From assembly GCF_934754935.1 (NCBI RefSeq), contig NZ_CAKVJB010000013.1, forward strand, positions 1 to 61,906: DNA of 61,906 nt, given 5' to 3'. Both the position numbers and the translations under genes were made by a program. Of this stretch, positions 18,279-27,538 are shown piece by piece. Origin of the DNA: an uncultured Holdemanella sp. (GTDB taxonomy: Bacteria; Bacillota_I; Bacilli_A; Erysipelotrichales; Erysipelotrichaceae). Under the pieces are notes generated by a model, which saw only the letters and a list, made by a program, of their open reading frames with translations, was not told the origin of the DNA and did not search any database. Position 1 is the stretch's first letter. Each line of letters begins with the position of its first letter.

Positions 18279-19561
18279 GTTCCATAAACATCATAAGACT
18301 TGGCATCTGTGATCTTTACCTTCACAAAAGTACCCAACTCTAATGGTTCTTCACTTGTAAAGATGACTTGACCATCCACTTCATCCGGTGCATCCGCAGC
18401 ACTTCTTCCACGATAACGATCCACCAAACCTTCTTTTTCCTCAACTAGAACTTCTATGACCTTACCAATCTTTTCTTGATTCTTTTCTTTTGAAATTTCT
18501 TCCTGCACAGCCATCAATCTAGCCAAACGATCATTTTGAACTTCTTCATCAATCTGACCATCCATATCATAAGCAGGTGTATCTTCTTCCTTCGAATATG
18601 TGAAAGCACCCATACGATCCCATTTTATTTCCTTGATGAAATCTACAAGTTCCTCAAATTCTTCTTCCGTTTCTGTAGGGAAACCAACAATCATAGTTGT
18701 ACGCAAAGTCGCATTTGGAAACATCGTATGAATCTTATCCACAACCTTTAATACATCCTCTTTTGGACCTCTACGATTCATTAATTTCAATAAACGATTG
18801 TTCGCATGCTGCATTGGAATATCAAAATAAGGTACGATTTTTTCACTTTCGCTCATAGCCTGCAATACATCATCCACAATTTCATCGGGATACATATATA
18901 GAACACGAATCCAATGTAAACCTTCTACCTTTGATACTTGTCTCAATAATTCAGGAAGCATCAATTCACCATAATTATCCAAACCATATTTTGTAGTATC
19001 TTGCGCAATCAATGTTAATTCCTTAACACCAATACTTGCCAAATGATTGACTTCTTCCATAATATCCTCAATTGTACGTGACTTTTGATCTCCACGAATC
19101 AAAGGTATTGCACAATAGGCACAACGATTGGAACAACCATCACTAATTTTTACATAAGCCTGCCAAGGATTCCCCGAAATCACTCGTTCAGCCTTATCCA
19201 ATAATGTATCTGAACCCAAAATTTTTTGTAGTTGACTTGCCAAAGTATCATATTCACGAATCGGGATAACCGCATCAATTTCAGGAATTTCTTCCCTTAA
19301 TGTATCTGTATATCTTTGTGCTAAACAACCACACACAATCAACTTCTCTAAGTTACGCTCTTTATATTGCGCCATCTTAAAAATTGTATTAATACTTTCT
19401 TCTTTGGCACTTTCAATAAAACCACAAGTATTCACAATAATAGCCTGTGCATCTTTTGGATTAGCCACAATCTCATGGCCACCCCTTTTGATCATACCCA
19501 TGATTTGTTCTGAATCCACCAAGTTTTTACAACATCCCAACGATACAAAACCTATTTTCAT
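18263..19561 (-). CDS. rimO: ribosomal protein uS12 methylthiotransferase RimO
   Basis: A 432-residue radical SAM methylthiotransferase. The N-terminal MTTase domain has VSLGCCKNLVDSE with the first iron-sulfur cysteines, then VNTCGF near residue 45 and VCGCLAQR near 75. The radical SAM domain has the CxxxCxxC cluster in SDGCSNRCAYCAIP near 140. The C-terminal TRAM domain starts near 365. CCKNLVDSE and SDGCSNRCAYCAIP mark RimO rather than MiaB. It methylthiolates an aspartate of S12. It overlaps the upstream YhaM gene by four bases. Confidence 0.95.
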   Translation of the reverse strand: MKIGFVSLGCCKNLVDSEQIMGMIKRGGHEIVANPKDAQAIIVNTCGFIESAKEESINTIFKMAQYKERNLEKLIVCGCLAQRYTDTLREEIPEIDAVIPIREYDTLASQLQKILGSDTLLDKAERVISGNPWQAYVKISDGCSNRCAYCAIPLIRGDQKSRTIEDIMEEVNHLASIGVKELTLIAQDTTKYGLDNYGELMLPELLRQVSKVEGLHWIRVLYMYPDEIVDDVLQAMSESEKIVPYFDIPMQHANNRLLKLMNRRGPKEDVLKVVDKIHTMFPNATLRTTMIVGFPTETEEEFEELVDFIKEIKWDRMGAFTYSKEEDTPAYDMDGQIDEEVQNDRLARLMAVQEEISKEKNQEKIGKVIEVLVEEKEGLVDRYRGRSAADAPDEVDGQVIFTSEEPLELGTFVKVKITDAKSYDVYGTCVSE

Positions 19562-20496
19562 TCTTCATCTTCTCCTTTTCGATGATAAATCATACGACCT
19601 TCTAACGCAAAAACACGAGGTCCAAAATGGCCCGGCTGCGTTGTATCTAAACTTTGCTTCATCATATACATACGAGCATCTAGATTATCTAACAAAGTCA
19701 ATACTTCTGCTTCTGGAATCATTGGAAGTACTGGAGATCCAAATTCCATCTTTCCATGATGTGATAAAACCATGTGTTTCAATAGTAAAACAATCTCTTT
19801 ATCATTTACACCTAGCTTTTCAGCTACACGATCCAAACGATTATTCATAATACTGATGTGCCCCAACAAATTCCCCTCATTTGTATATTCAGGAAGTACT
19901 GGACCACTCAACTCATCAATTTTACCAATATCATGCATCAAGATACCTGCAATCAACAAACTTTTATCCAAGAATGAATATTGTCTACAAACATCCAATC
20001 CAACACGCGCCATACTAATAGAATGATAGGCTAGGCCTCCTACAAAATTATGGTGATTTCTTGTAGCAGCCGGATATGTATAGAATAAATCTTTTGTTTC
20101 TTCTAAAACCTCTTCAACAACACAATATAAATTTGAATCTGTGATTTCATTCATCAATGATTTTACTTCTTCTTCCATCTCAGCACGAGTCATAGGAGCA
20201 AGTCTTACATAATTAGAAATATCTTCATCCTCTAAGACCGTCATCTTTCTTACACGCAACTGAACTGCATTTCTATGAATGATAGAATCTCCAATCACTT
20301 CTACAACTTGTCCAGCTTTATATTGTTCAATCTGCTCATTCGTTAAATTCCAAAATTTTGCATCCAATACACCCGTTGCATCCTCTAAAATCAAAGACAA
20401 ATAAGGCGTATCCTTCACGGTTTTTCCCTTGTCACATTTTGAAATCAAACACTTAACATTTACTTTTTGTTCCTGTGTAATCTCATTAATTCTCAT
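19558..20496 (-). CDS. yhaM: 3'-5' exoribonuclease YhaM family
   Basis: A 312-residue protein, close to the 314 of Bacillus YhaM. The N-terminal OB fold (about 10-90) has the YLSLILEDATGVLDAKFW pattern. The HD domain (about 160-280) has HHNFVGGLAYHS, MHDIGKIDE and LSHHGKMEFGSP as metal ligands. YhaM trims RNA and single-stranded DNA from the 3' end. It overlaps both neighbours by four bases (start inside the glycosyltransferase-RecX stop region, stop inside the rimO start). Confidence 0.93.
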   Translation of the reverse strand: MRINEITQEQKVNVKCLISKCDKGKTVKDTPYLSLILEDATGVLDAKFWNLTNEQIEQYKAGQVVEVIGDSIIHRNAVQLRVRKMTVLEDEDISNYVRLAPMTRAEMEEEVKSLMNEITDSNLYCVVEEVLEETKDLFYTYPAATRNHHNFVGGLAYHSISMARVGLDVCRQYSFLDKSLLIAGILMHDIGKIDELSGPVLPEYTNEGNLLGHISIMNNRLDRVAEKLGVNDKEIVLLLKHMVLSHHGKMEFGSPVLPMIPEAEVLTLLDNLDARMYMMKQSLDTTQPGHFGPRVFALEGRMIYHRKGEDEE

Positions 20497-22460
20497 TCAT
20501 TTTCCCCTTTCAAAACTTCTTTTATAGCCGATATATTAAACCCTTTACGAACACAATACGTTTGAATTTTTTGATTTCTCTTTGGCTGATCAAACGTTGC
20601 ATATAAACGCTTTGCTTTCGCAATCGTTCTTTGTAATGCCTCATCATCATTTTCATCCAATTCAATCGACTCTGAGACTTGTTTGGCAATCTCAAACGAA
20701 TATCCCTTCGTAACCAATTTATTGACTAAAGTCTGTCTTTGCATACGACTCGACTGTTCCTTGATCGAATGCGTTAAGCGACGCGCTAACTTAGTCGCAT
20801 TGCTACGCTCTGTTTCTTCATCAAGATTTATCAAAGCCGCATCAATCATATCCTCATCAATACCTGCTTTTTTTAACTTTGAATAAATTTGCATTTTAGG
20901 CTGACCATACGAATGCCATGCTTGCGCCTTATCAAATGCATAATCTTTATCATCAATCCAATGACGTTGAATAAATTCATTTACGATTTCTTGTGCTTGA
21001 TCTTCATCCAAGCTCAAATATTGCTTACCATACTGCACCATCTGATAAGACGTATAATCATTTGAAAAAACTCTTTTCTTCATCAATTCAAACGCTTTAT
21101 AGAATAACTGCATATCCAAATAATTGTCAATCAAATAAGCATCTAACATTGTATCCTTTGTGATCTTCAAATCAAAGAAATCATCTGTAGGAATCATTAC
21201 TTTAATTGGTTCATTATCGCAATCACGAACTACAGTTAAACGAACAAAATCATCCACCATGCGAATACGTTCCACATGATATGCACGTTTATAATCATCG
21301 ATTGCCTGATTGTACACACTCAATGCTTTATGTGCAAACATACTCTCTGTATAAGGAGCTGTTTTTGAAACACAATAATCCCTTAATGCATCTCTTTCTT
21401 CCTTAGATTTACTAAAGAAAGCATCCCACTTTTGACTTAGTTCATTGGCATCATCAAAATAGTATCCAGACTTTCCTTCATCCACCAAATCTTTCAACAC
21501 TTCATCACGACGACCAAAGACTAAAAGTCCACTAGCCAATGCCTCAATATATGTCATACCCTGTGTTTCAGAAAGACTTGCCGACACAAAACAATCAAAA
21601 GCCGCATAATAATAGGCAATATTTTCCTTAGGAATCTTACCTGTAAAATGTACACGATCCTCAACATTATATTTCTTTGTTAGATCCTTGTAATATTCCA
21701 TATCCGTACCACCACCTACAATGACTAAATGTAAGTGTGGATCCTTATTTTTACAAATCGCTTCGATGGGAATCTCAATCGCCTTTTCCTTGGCAATACG
21801 CCCTACAAAGACAACAATATGATCTTCTTGGCTAAAGCCCAACTCTTCACGAATCCTTTGGACTCTTGTTTCATCCAAATTTTTACGATCATATTCCGAT
21901 AAATCTAAACCCGTTGGAACAATATATATAGGTGCAATCACACCATATTGAATCAATGCCTGCTTTGTCTTTTCACTAGGTGCAATAACAGCTTGAGAAC
22001 CGTTGGCCATGACACGTGAAAATGCACGAATAAAGCTTTTCCCTAATTTTTCTACCGAATCAAATTCAAGTGGATTAAAATAATGCGTATAATCCTCATA
22101 CATTGTATGATACGTATACACAATTGGAATATGTAATGCCTTAGCCATTTGACGACCAAACATACCTACGCCTGCCTCAGTTTGAATATGAATCACATCT
22201 AGATCCATCTTTTCTATATAGGCATCTGCCGTAAATTGTACTGGGCTTGACATTTTATATCCATAAAACTTTTTGATTTCAAGACCCGGCAAACGAAGAA
22301 TATGCCCATCTTCATCTTCCGCAATTTTTACTCCCTTATGATTTGTGATAATAAACACAGTGTGTCCTAACTCTTCTAAAGCGTGTTTAAGGGTTGCCAC
22401 ACTTGAAACAACCCCATTAATATCTGGTAAATATGCATCTGTAAACAATCCAATTCGCAT
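20493..22460 (-). CDS. GT4 glycosyltransferase fused to a RecX domain
   Basis: A 655-residue single open frame with two unrelated parts. Residues 1 to about 395 are a GT-B family 4 glycosyltransferase: MRIGLFTDAYLPDINGVV at the start, VVFVGRIAKEKAIE near 215, and the E-x7-E motif in SETQGMTYIEALASG near 300. This part resembles diacylglycerol glucosyltransferases that make glycolipid anchors. Residues about 400-655 look like RecX, the RecA modulator: three helical repeats including QRHWIDDKDYAFDKAQAW and LKKAGIDEDMIDAAL. No other recX is in the window. It is followed within four bases by yhaM and preceded within three by the YbhN-like gene. The fusion is continuous, without a frameshift sign. 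Confidence 0.82.
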   Translation of the reverse strand: MRIGLFTDAYLPDINGVVSSVATLKHALEELGHTVFIITNHKGVKIAEDEDGHILRLPGLEIKKFYGYKMSSPVQFTADAYIEKMDLDVIHIQTEAGVGMFGRQMAKALHIPIVYTYHTMYEDYTHYFNPLEFDSVEKLGKSFIRAFSRVMANGSQAVIAPSEKTKQALIQYGVIAPIYIVPTGLDLSEYDRKNLDETRVQRIREELGFSQEDHIVVFVGRIAKEKAIEIPIEAICKNKDPHLHLVIVGGGTDMEYYKDLTKKYNVEDRVHFTGKIPKENIAYYYAAFDCFVSASLSETQGMTYIEALASGLLVFGRRDEVLKDLVDEGKSGYYFDDANELSQKWDAFFSKSKEERDALRDYCVSKTAPYTESMFAHKALSVYNQAIDDYKRAYHVERIRMVDDFVRLTVVRDCDNEPIKVMIPTDDFFDLKITKDTMLDAYLIDNYLDMQLFYKAFELMKKRVFSNDYTSYQMVQYGKQYLSLDEDQAQEIVNEFIQRHWIDDKDYAFDKAQAWHSYGQPKMQIYSKLKKAGIDEDMIDAALINLDEETERSNATKLARRLTHSIKEQSSRMQRQTLVNKLVTKGYSFEIAKQVSESIELDENDDEALQRTIAKAKRLYATFDQPKRNQKIQTYCVRKGFNISAIKEVLKGENE

Positions 22461-22463
22461 ATG

Positions 22464-23504
22464 CTACATCCCTTCTAAATCAATTTTACTTTCTTTTCTT
22501 TCGTAATAATTCTTAACAAACACAAACAAAATTCCACCTATAATCAACACAATATGATAGGTTGAAAAACGCCATAATACAAGTACAGCACCCGTTAAAT
22601 TTTTCATTAATCTATTAAACAATAATGAAAAGACAACTTCTGTACCCCCACTTGCTCCAGGAATTGGAATAAAGCTATTGGCCATTGTCACAAAGCTTGA
22701 TAAGGCCATGACATCAATAAATTCGTCCATTTTAAGTGGAATATGCAAGGCTAATGCGATCACAAAAGGTAAAGAATAATAAAGTGATAAACGCACAACA
22801 TTGATACATACACAAAGAAAGATACTCTTTTTATCTTTTGCGAGTACTTTTATTTCCCTTGTAAAACTCGTCACTTGTAAAGTCCATGAATCCAAAGTTT
22901 TTTCTGGATTCTTTAAAATATGGATTTTAGTTAACAACTTAACCAAAATACGCGAAAGCTTGATATATAAGTTTGGAAATAACGCAATCGTATATAGCGC
23001 TACAACGACCACCGCATTGATTATATATCCTAATAAAATGATATTGAACCATGCAGATTGAGCACTATAATACGCAAAGCGCAAAAGAAACAGAACCGAT
23101 ACATAAATCATCATTGTCGTCTGATAAATAATAAAATCAGCCCACAATAAGCTTGCTCCATCACTCACTTTGATTCCTTGTTTTTTCATAATATAAGCCT
23201 GAACAAATTGTCCACCCGTACTACTTGGTGTAATACCTGAAAAGAAAGAACCAATAAAAGCTACAAGGATTCCTTTACCAGGCGTATAGTGCTCTGTATA
23301 TTTTCTTCCTAATACGTAATATACAAATCCCCATACCGCAGTAAAAAGAACTCCCCATAATAATACAACGACAAGACTTAACAGATTCATTTGTGAAATG
23401 CACTTTACAACTTGTTGATAATTATCCTTTAGGGCAAACCACAGGGCAAATCCCGTTAAAGCAAGAATCAGCAACAGATTCAGTGCGTATTTCTGTTTTT
23501 TCAT
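22464..23504 (-). CDS. YbhN/UPF0104 family membrane protein (LPG synthase/flippase-like)
   Basis: A 346-residue protein with about eight membrane segments and the UPF0104 (AglD/MprF N-terminal type) signatures: GSFFSGITPSSTGGQFVQAY near residue 90 and FIPIPGASGGTEVVF near 280. MprF-type and related domains move lipids across the membrane. It sits between two glycosyltransferases, with gaps of eight and three bases, so a role in translocating or handling a glycolipid is inferred. It lacks the soluble aminoacyl-transferase domain of MprF. Confidence 0.85.
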   Translation of the reverse strand: MKKQKYALNLLLILALTGFALWFALKDNYQQVVKCISQMNLLSLVVVLLWGVLFTAVWGFVYYVLGRKYTEHYTPGKGILVAFIGSFFSGITPSSTGGQFVQAYIMKKQGIKVSDGASLLWADFIIYQTTMMIYVSVLFLLRFAYYSAQSAWFNIILLGYIINAVVVVALYTIALFPNLYIKLSRILVKLLTKIHILKNPEKTLDSWTLQVTSFTREIKVLAKDKKSIFLCVCINVVRLSLYYSLPFVIALALHIPLKMDEFIDVMALSSFVTMANSFIPIPGASGGTEVVFSLLFNRLMKNLTGAVLVLWRFSTYHIVLIIGGILFVFVKNYYERKESKIDLEGM

Positions 23505-23512
23505 AATAACCC

Positions 23513-24571
23513 CTATTTTTTCTTGTTTAATAATTCCTCTTGTTTATCCTTATAAGCACTCAAATAGAATTCTCGCCACATATTCAATACGTGTTCCTTA
23601 GAATAAAATTCACTCAATAAACGACTTTCATTTTGATACTTTGCGTATACATCTGAATCATTTTTCAATTCTAATAAACATTTTTTAAATCCATCATTAT
23701 CATCCGCATGCATATAACGATCAAATAAAATATCTTTATATAAATCTAAATCACGAAGCACTAATGGAACATGTAAATTCACAGCTTCTAAAATCGTCAT
23801 TGGGAACAATTCATTATAGCTTGGTACAAAAAGTACATCGGCCATATTATATAGATCCACCATTTCTTCTCTTGGTACAATACCTAAAAATTTACAGTTT
23901 TTTGGTGGATTCTCCTGTAATTTCTTTAATTCTTCATACCCATCCGTAATGCGACCAAACGAAAAGCCTCCAGCCCATACAAATTGTACGTCTGGCATTT
24001 GTTTAGCAACATCCACAAAATCAAGTACACCCTTACGTGTTTGTACCTGACCGGCTCCAAGCACGACAAAAGCATCTTTGGCTACACCATATTTTTCGCG
24101 AATCGCAGTACATTCCTTGTCGGATTTTCGATAGAATTTCTCCTTAGATACATAGTTAGGAATATAATAGATTTTTTCTCGATCAATCCCATATTCGACT
24201 AAAGCATCAATAAAGCTTGGATTTACAACAACCAAACGATCCGCACTCTTATAGAATTGAATCAAATAAGAACGGAATACATTCAATAATGGTGCTGGAA
24301 TCTTTAGACTACCTTCTAGAGTATCTGGTAAAAAATGACAATAGGCTACATTAGCTGCCTTATGATTTTGCATCTTTACATAGAAAGTAGGATCCACTGT
24401 ATGAAAATGCTGAATATCCGGTGTTTTTATCCAATTGTTGATACCCACTTCAAAGATATCACTAGCCCCTTCTTTAATTAGATTGACCTGTTCTTCATAG
24501 GCACTGCCTACGCCTTGGCCATCTACTTTATCTGCACTTGAATACATTATAATTCGTATTTTATCTTCCAT
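23513..24571 (-). CDS. GT4 glycosyltransferase, probable second glycolipid-forming step
   Basis: A 352-residue GT-B family 4 enzyme similar in outline to LafB/CpoA-type enzymes that add a second sugar to glucosyl-diacylglycerol. Visible are SADKVDGQGVGSAYEEQV at the N-terminus, VVLGAGQVQTRKGV near 190 and the E-x7-E motif in SYNELFPMTILEAV near 275. The start is placed at 24571 (MEDKIR) because the operon promoter's TATAAT lies inside the region between an upstream in-frame ATG at 24610 and this codon. It is the first gene of the operon. Sugar and acceptor are inferred from the neighbours. Confidence 0.82.
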   Translation of the reverse strand: MEDKIRIIMYSSADKVDGQGVGSAYEEQVNLIKEGASDIFEVGINNWIKTPDIQHFHTVDPTFYVKMQNHKAANVAYCHFLPDTLEGSLKIPAPLLNVFRSYLIQFYKSADRLVVVNPSFIDALVEYGIDREKIYYIPNYVSKEKFYRKSDKECTAIREKYGVAKDAFVVLGAGQVQTRKGVLDFVDVAKQMPDVQFVWAGGFSFGRITDGYEELKKLQENPPKNCKFLGIVPREEMVDLYNMADVLFVPSYNELFPMTILEAVNLHVPLVLRDLDLYKDILFDRYMHADDNDGFKKCLLELKNDSDVYAKYQNESRLLSEFYSKEHVLNMWREFYLSAYKDKQEELLNKKK

Positions 24572-24598
24572 AAAAATTACACTTCTTTCATCCTTATT

Positions 24599-24629
24599 AT
24601 TATATCGCATCTACTATTTGTATGTCCAA
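24599..24629 (-). promoter_or_regulatory. promoter of the seven-gene operon
   Basis: TATAAT (24599-24604) with TTGGAC at 24624-24629 (19-base spacer), or TGGACA at 18. It lies between the ATG codons at 24610 and 24571 and decides the start of the glycosyltransferase gene. Confidence 0.6.
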
Positions 24630-24634
24630 CTTTC

Positions 24635-24669
24635 AAAAAAGCAAATGAAAAGCCCCTTTAGCGGGGCTT
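24635..24669 (-). terminator. intrinsic terminator upstream of the glycosyltransferase operon
   Basis: Stem AAGCCCC / GGGGCTT with a six-base loop, then a T-rich stretch on the minus strand. It is about 185 bases beyond the small membrane protein stop at 24854. The AT-rich space between holds an inverted repeat GAGCCA / TGGCTC (24709-24727) preceded by a TATACT (24731-24736), which could be a short independent RNA. Confidence 0.8.
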
Positions 24670-24853
24670 CTCAAGAAAGTTTTAAGAAAGGGAATTTGAT
24701 TATGAAGTGAGCCACTATCTTTGGCTCAATAGTATATTACTAAACAATAAAGTGATAGATGTAGTTATATTATGTGAAATTATGTTAACATATGACACAA
24801 TTATTGTTATTTTTAGTTAATATTTGAAAAAATTAAATCAAAATATACAAATT

Positions 24854-25171
24854 TTACTTTTCTTCAAACAAATCAATCTTCTTTAATACACTCTTTTTCC
24901 CATTTCTATGAGATATAAATCCTAAAACTGTAAATGTACCCGATAAGATAAGTCCAATTAAGGCAATCCATTTAACTACATTACGAAAACTCATAGGAAT
25001 ATTTGGAAACATTGGATCTGTCATTCCAGACCATCCCCAGTATGTCACTGCAGCAAATACAAGTGTAAGAATAAAGGCATTTCTGACCATTCTTCCCACT
25101 TTAATAACCATTTCATTTTCTCTTTGAATTGCTTCTGCAAGCTGATCTCTTTCTTTGCGGCTCAAACTCAT
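24854..25171 (-). CDS. small two-TM membrane protein of unknown function
   Basis: A 105-residue protein with a charged N-terminus (RKERDQLAEAIQRENEM), two membrane segments (about 30-47 and 65-87) and a basic C-terminal tail. I do not recognise the family. The start has AAGGAG nine bases upstream. It follows PTS 1 EIID in the same direction but a terminator lies between, so it may be expressed by read-through or separately. Confidence 0.7.
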   Translation of the reverse strand: MSLSRKERDQLAEAIQRENEMVIKVGRMVRNAFILTLVFAAVTYWGWSGMTDPMFPNIPMSFRNVVKWIALIGLILSGTFTVLGFISHRNGKKSVLKKIDLFEEK

Positions 25172-25211
25172 AATGAATACTCCTTTTTAAATACAAATAT
25201 AAATATATTAT

Positions 25212-25243
25212 AAGAAAAAAAGACAGGCCTAACAAGTTAAGCC
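25212..25243 (-). terminator. terminator after PTS 1 EIID
   Basis: On the minus strand the stem GGCTTAAC / GTTAGGCC (one G-U, apex of a few bases) is followed by TGTC and a run of seven Ts. Confidence 0.7.
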
Positions 25244-25265
25244 CGCCTTTAAATGTCTTAAGTGA

Positions 25266-26096
25266 TTATCCTAAGAATCCTACAACAGATCCTACGAATC
25301 CGATAACTACGAACAATAACAATACTTTAATTGGAGTAACGTTTTTCTTAGCCATCAACCACCAAGCAAACAATACGAATAACATTGTTAAGATCTTAGG
25401 GAATGCTCCATCTAATTTAGATCCTAATGTTACGTCTGTTAACTTACCAGTTTCTGCATCATAAGATTGTGTAATTACTAAGTTAGTCGAAATTGAAACC
25501 CAAGAAGCTGCCATCGCACCAACGATAACTTGTCCCATAACCAATACAGATTCACGGAATGCAGTTGCTTTTTCACCAACTAACAATTCAACAGCACTAC
25601 CACCTAATTCATAACCTTTGAAGTATACGAATTTTTGGAACCAAATTGAAGTTAAGTTCCATACGATGATATAGAATAATGGTCCTAAAACAGATCCACC
25701 TTCTGCAAAACCTAATGCGATACCTAATAAGATAGGAATATATGTACCAACGATCAATGAGTCACCAATACCTGCCAAAGGTCCCATAAGACCAGCACGG
25801 ATACCGTTGATCATTTCATCATCGATTCCTTCAGCTCCGTTTGCACGAGCTTCTTCCAAACCAGCTGTGATACCAACTACGATAGATCCAATCTGAGGTT
25901 CAGTATTAAAGAATGGGTAGTAAGTAGTCATTTTTTCACATTGTTCTTCGTGAGAAGGATATAATTCTTTGATAATTGGAAGCATTGACCACATGTAACC
26001 AAATGTCTGCATGTGTTCGTGTGAGAAACATGTTAAGTTTCCATACCACCAACGCCAGAAAGAACTATTTAATGTTTTCTTAGAAATCTTTTTCAT
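25266..26096 (-). CDS. PTS mannose-family EIID component (PTS 1)
   Basis: A 276-residue EIID of the mannose-fructose-sorbose PTS superfamily. The N-terminal SSFWRWWYGNLTCFSHEHMQ and the loop RAGLMGPLAGIGDSLIVGTYIP near residue 100 are diagnostic. The C-terminal half is membrane-bound and ends in a hydrophobic helix. With EIIC it forms the sugar channel. It starts two bases after the EIIC stop. Sugar specificity cannot be read from the sequence; this permease is only distantly like manXYZ at 49-52 kb. Confidence 0.93.
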   Translation of the reverse strand: MKKISKKTLNSSFWRWWYGNLTCFSHEHMQTFGYMWSMLPIIKELYPSHEEQCEKMTTYYPFFNTEPQIGSIVVGITAGLEEARANGAEGIDDEMINGIRAGLMGPLAGIGDSLIVGTYIPILLGIALGFAEGGSVLGPLFYIIVWNLTSIWFQKFVYFKGYELGGSAVELLVGEKATAFRESVLVMGQVIVGAMAASWVSISTNLVITQSYDAETGKLTDVTLGSKLDGAFPKILTMLFVLFAWWLMAKKNVTPIKVLLLFVVIGFVGSVVGFLG

Positions 26097-26098
26097 AA

Positions 26099-26938
26099 TT
26101 AAATGTCCTCCTCATCATCATAATCTACAGAAGCACCACCAACAGCACCTGTAGCTTTCATCATTGTCATTTGGTAGTTAATCAATGCGAATACACCACC
26201 AACAACTGTAGCAGCAATTAATGTTAATCCCATAGAAGCAGCTAAAGCGAATCCGAACATGAAGTAAATCAAGTCAGAAGTCTTAGATACTACTGATTTT
26301 AACAAGATACCAATACCTACTGCAGGAAGTACTGATCCTACTGATAAGATAGCTTTTACATACCATACTTCAGTATTTAAGCTCTGGAACAATTCAGCTA
26401 CGGCTCCAGATCCATAGTAGCAAAGTAAAGTAACTGGCAAGAATGATAATACAAAGTGTGAAATTAGTGGGAGAACAACATCAACTTTTCCTAAGCAATC
26501 CAAGTTTCCTTTATCCAATTGAGCCCAGCCCCAGTGTTGCCAAATAAGGTTCATCATAGCTGTTCCGTAGAATAAAGTAATACCGATTACACCAGTCATG
26601 GCTGAGATACTAGAAGCTAAACCTTGTGCTTCAGTTCCTCCAAAATCCATACCTGCTGCTTTTGCTCCAACATAAGCCAATGGAATACCGATGTAACTTA
26701 CGGCACGTAAGTCAGATGCGACTGTTCCACCAGGTGTAACCAATGCGATCCACATTACCTGCATTGGGATACCAATTTGAATACATCCAGATACATCACC
26801 TAGGATCAAACCTACGAATAATGATGCAACTAATGGACGGTTCAACGTGTAGTTACCTACTGTTGTACCTAAACAAGCGATAGTACTTGCTGCTGTACAA
26901 CTCATAAGTCCGATTAAAATTGCTTGTAACCAACTCAT
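26099..26938 (-). CDS. PTS mannose-family EIIC component (PTS 1)
   Basis: A 279-residue integral membrane EIIC, with the family segments RPLVASLFVGLILGDVSGC near residue 33 and IQIGIPMQVMWIALVTPGG near 52, and about seven membrane helices. The C-terminus ends in an acidic tail (DYDDEEDI), as does EIIA of the same operon, which ends DDDDEDL. Confidence 0.93.
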   Translation of the reverse strand: MSWLQAILIGLMSCTAASTIACLGTTVGNYTLNRPLVASLFVGLILGDVSGCIQIGIPMQVMWIALVTPGGTVASDLRAVSYIGIPLAYVGAKAAGMDFGGTEAQGLASSISAMTGVIGITLFYGTAMMNLIWQHWGWAQLDKGNLDCLGKVDVVLPLISHFVLSFLPVTLLCYYGSGAVAELFQSLNTEVWYVKAILSVGSVLPAVGIGILLKSVVSKTSDLIYFMFGFALAASMGLTLIAATVVGGVFALINYQMTMMKATGAVGGASVDYDDEEDI

Positions 26939-26991
26939 TATAAATCTCTCCTTTTTCTCTATTTATCTTAATCTGTTTACTATTCCCACTA

Positions 26992-27483
26992 TTAGTAACC
27001 AAATTTAGATCTAAATTTGTCCCAAGTACCGATTGCAGTTTCTTTTAATAACGCAAACAATACTGTGTAACCAGCGTTTGTCAATGCTTCACAAGCATCA
27101 GCTTCTTCTTGAGTAATTGACTGGTTTTGACCTAATTTTGTAGCTCCTGGACGATCATTACATGGTCCGATAACTACTGTTTTAACATCGTTAGGTACGA
27201 ATCCATCGTCTACTAACAATTCTTTCATATCCACTGGGTTTTTAGTGATCAAGAAATATCTCTTATTAGAATTCTTAACTGTTTCAGCTTTTTCTCTCCA
27301 GTGTTCTTTTGTCCATACAAATACTTTCTTGTCTGTACTAGCCTTGAATGACTGTGTCAATACAGGAGTAGTAGCAGCTTTGTCGTTAACTGCGATAATT
27401 CCATCACAAGGGTATTCTTTAGACCATCTTGTAACAATCTGACCGTGGATAATACGATCATCAACACGAATAAAACTAATCAT
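26992..27483 (-). CDS. PTS mannose-family EIIB component (PTS 1)
   Basis: A 163-residue cytoplasmic EIIB. The phosphorylatable histidine is in VDDRIIHGQIVTRW near residue 14. It accepts phosphate from EIIA and passes it to the sugar entering by EIIC/EIID. The full family length is present. It is separated by about 55 bases from each neighbour. Confidence 0.93.
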   Translation of the reverse strand: MISFIRVDDRIIHGQIVTRWSKEYPCDGIIAVNDKAATTPVLTQSFKASTDKKVFVWTKEHWREKAETVKNSNKRYFLITKNPVDMKELLVDDGFVPNDVKTVVIGPCNDRPGATKLGQNQSITQEEADACEALTNAGYTVLFALLKETAIGTWDKFRSKFGY

Positions 27484-27538
27484 TATATGTCCTCCTTTAT
27501 TCTGTTTATGCCTTCGCTATATGCGTTATAGCCAAATC

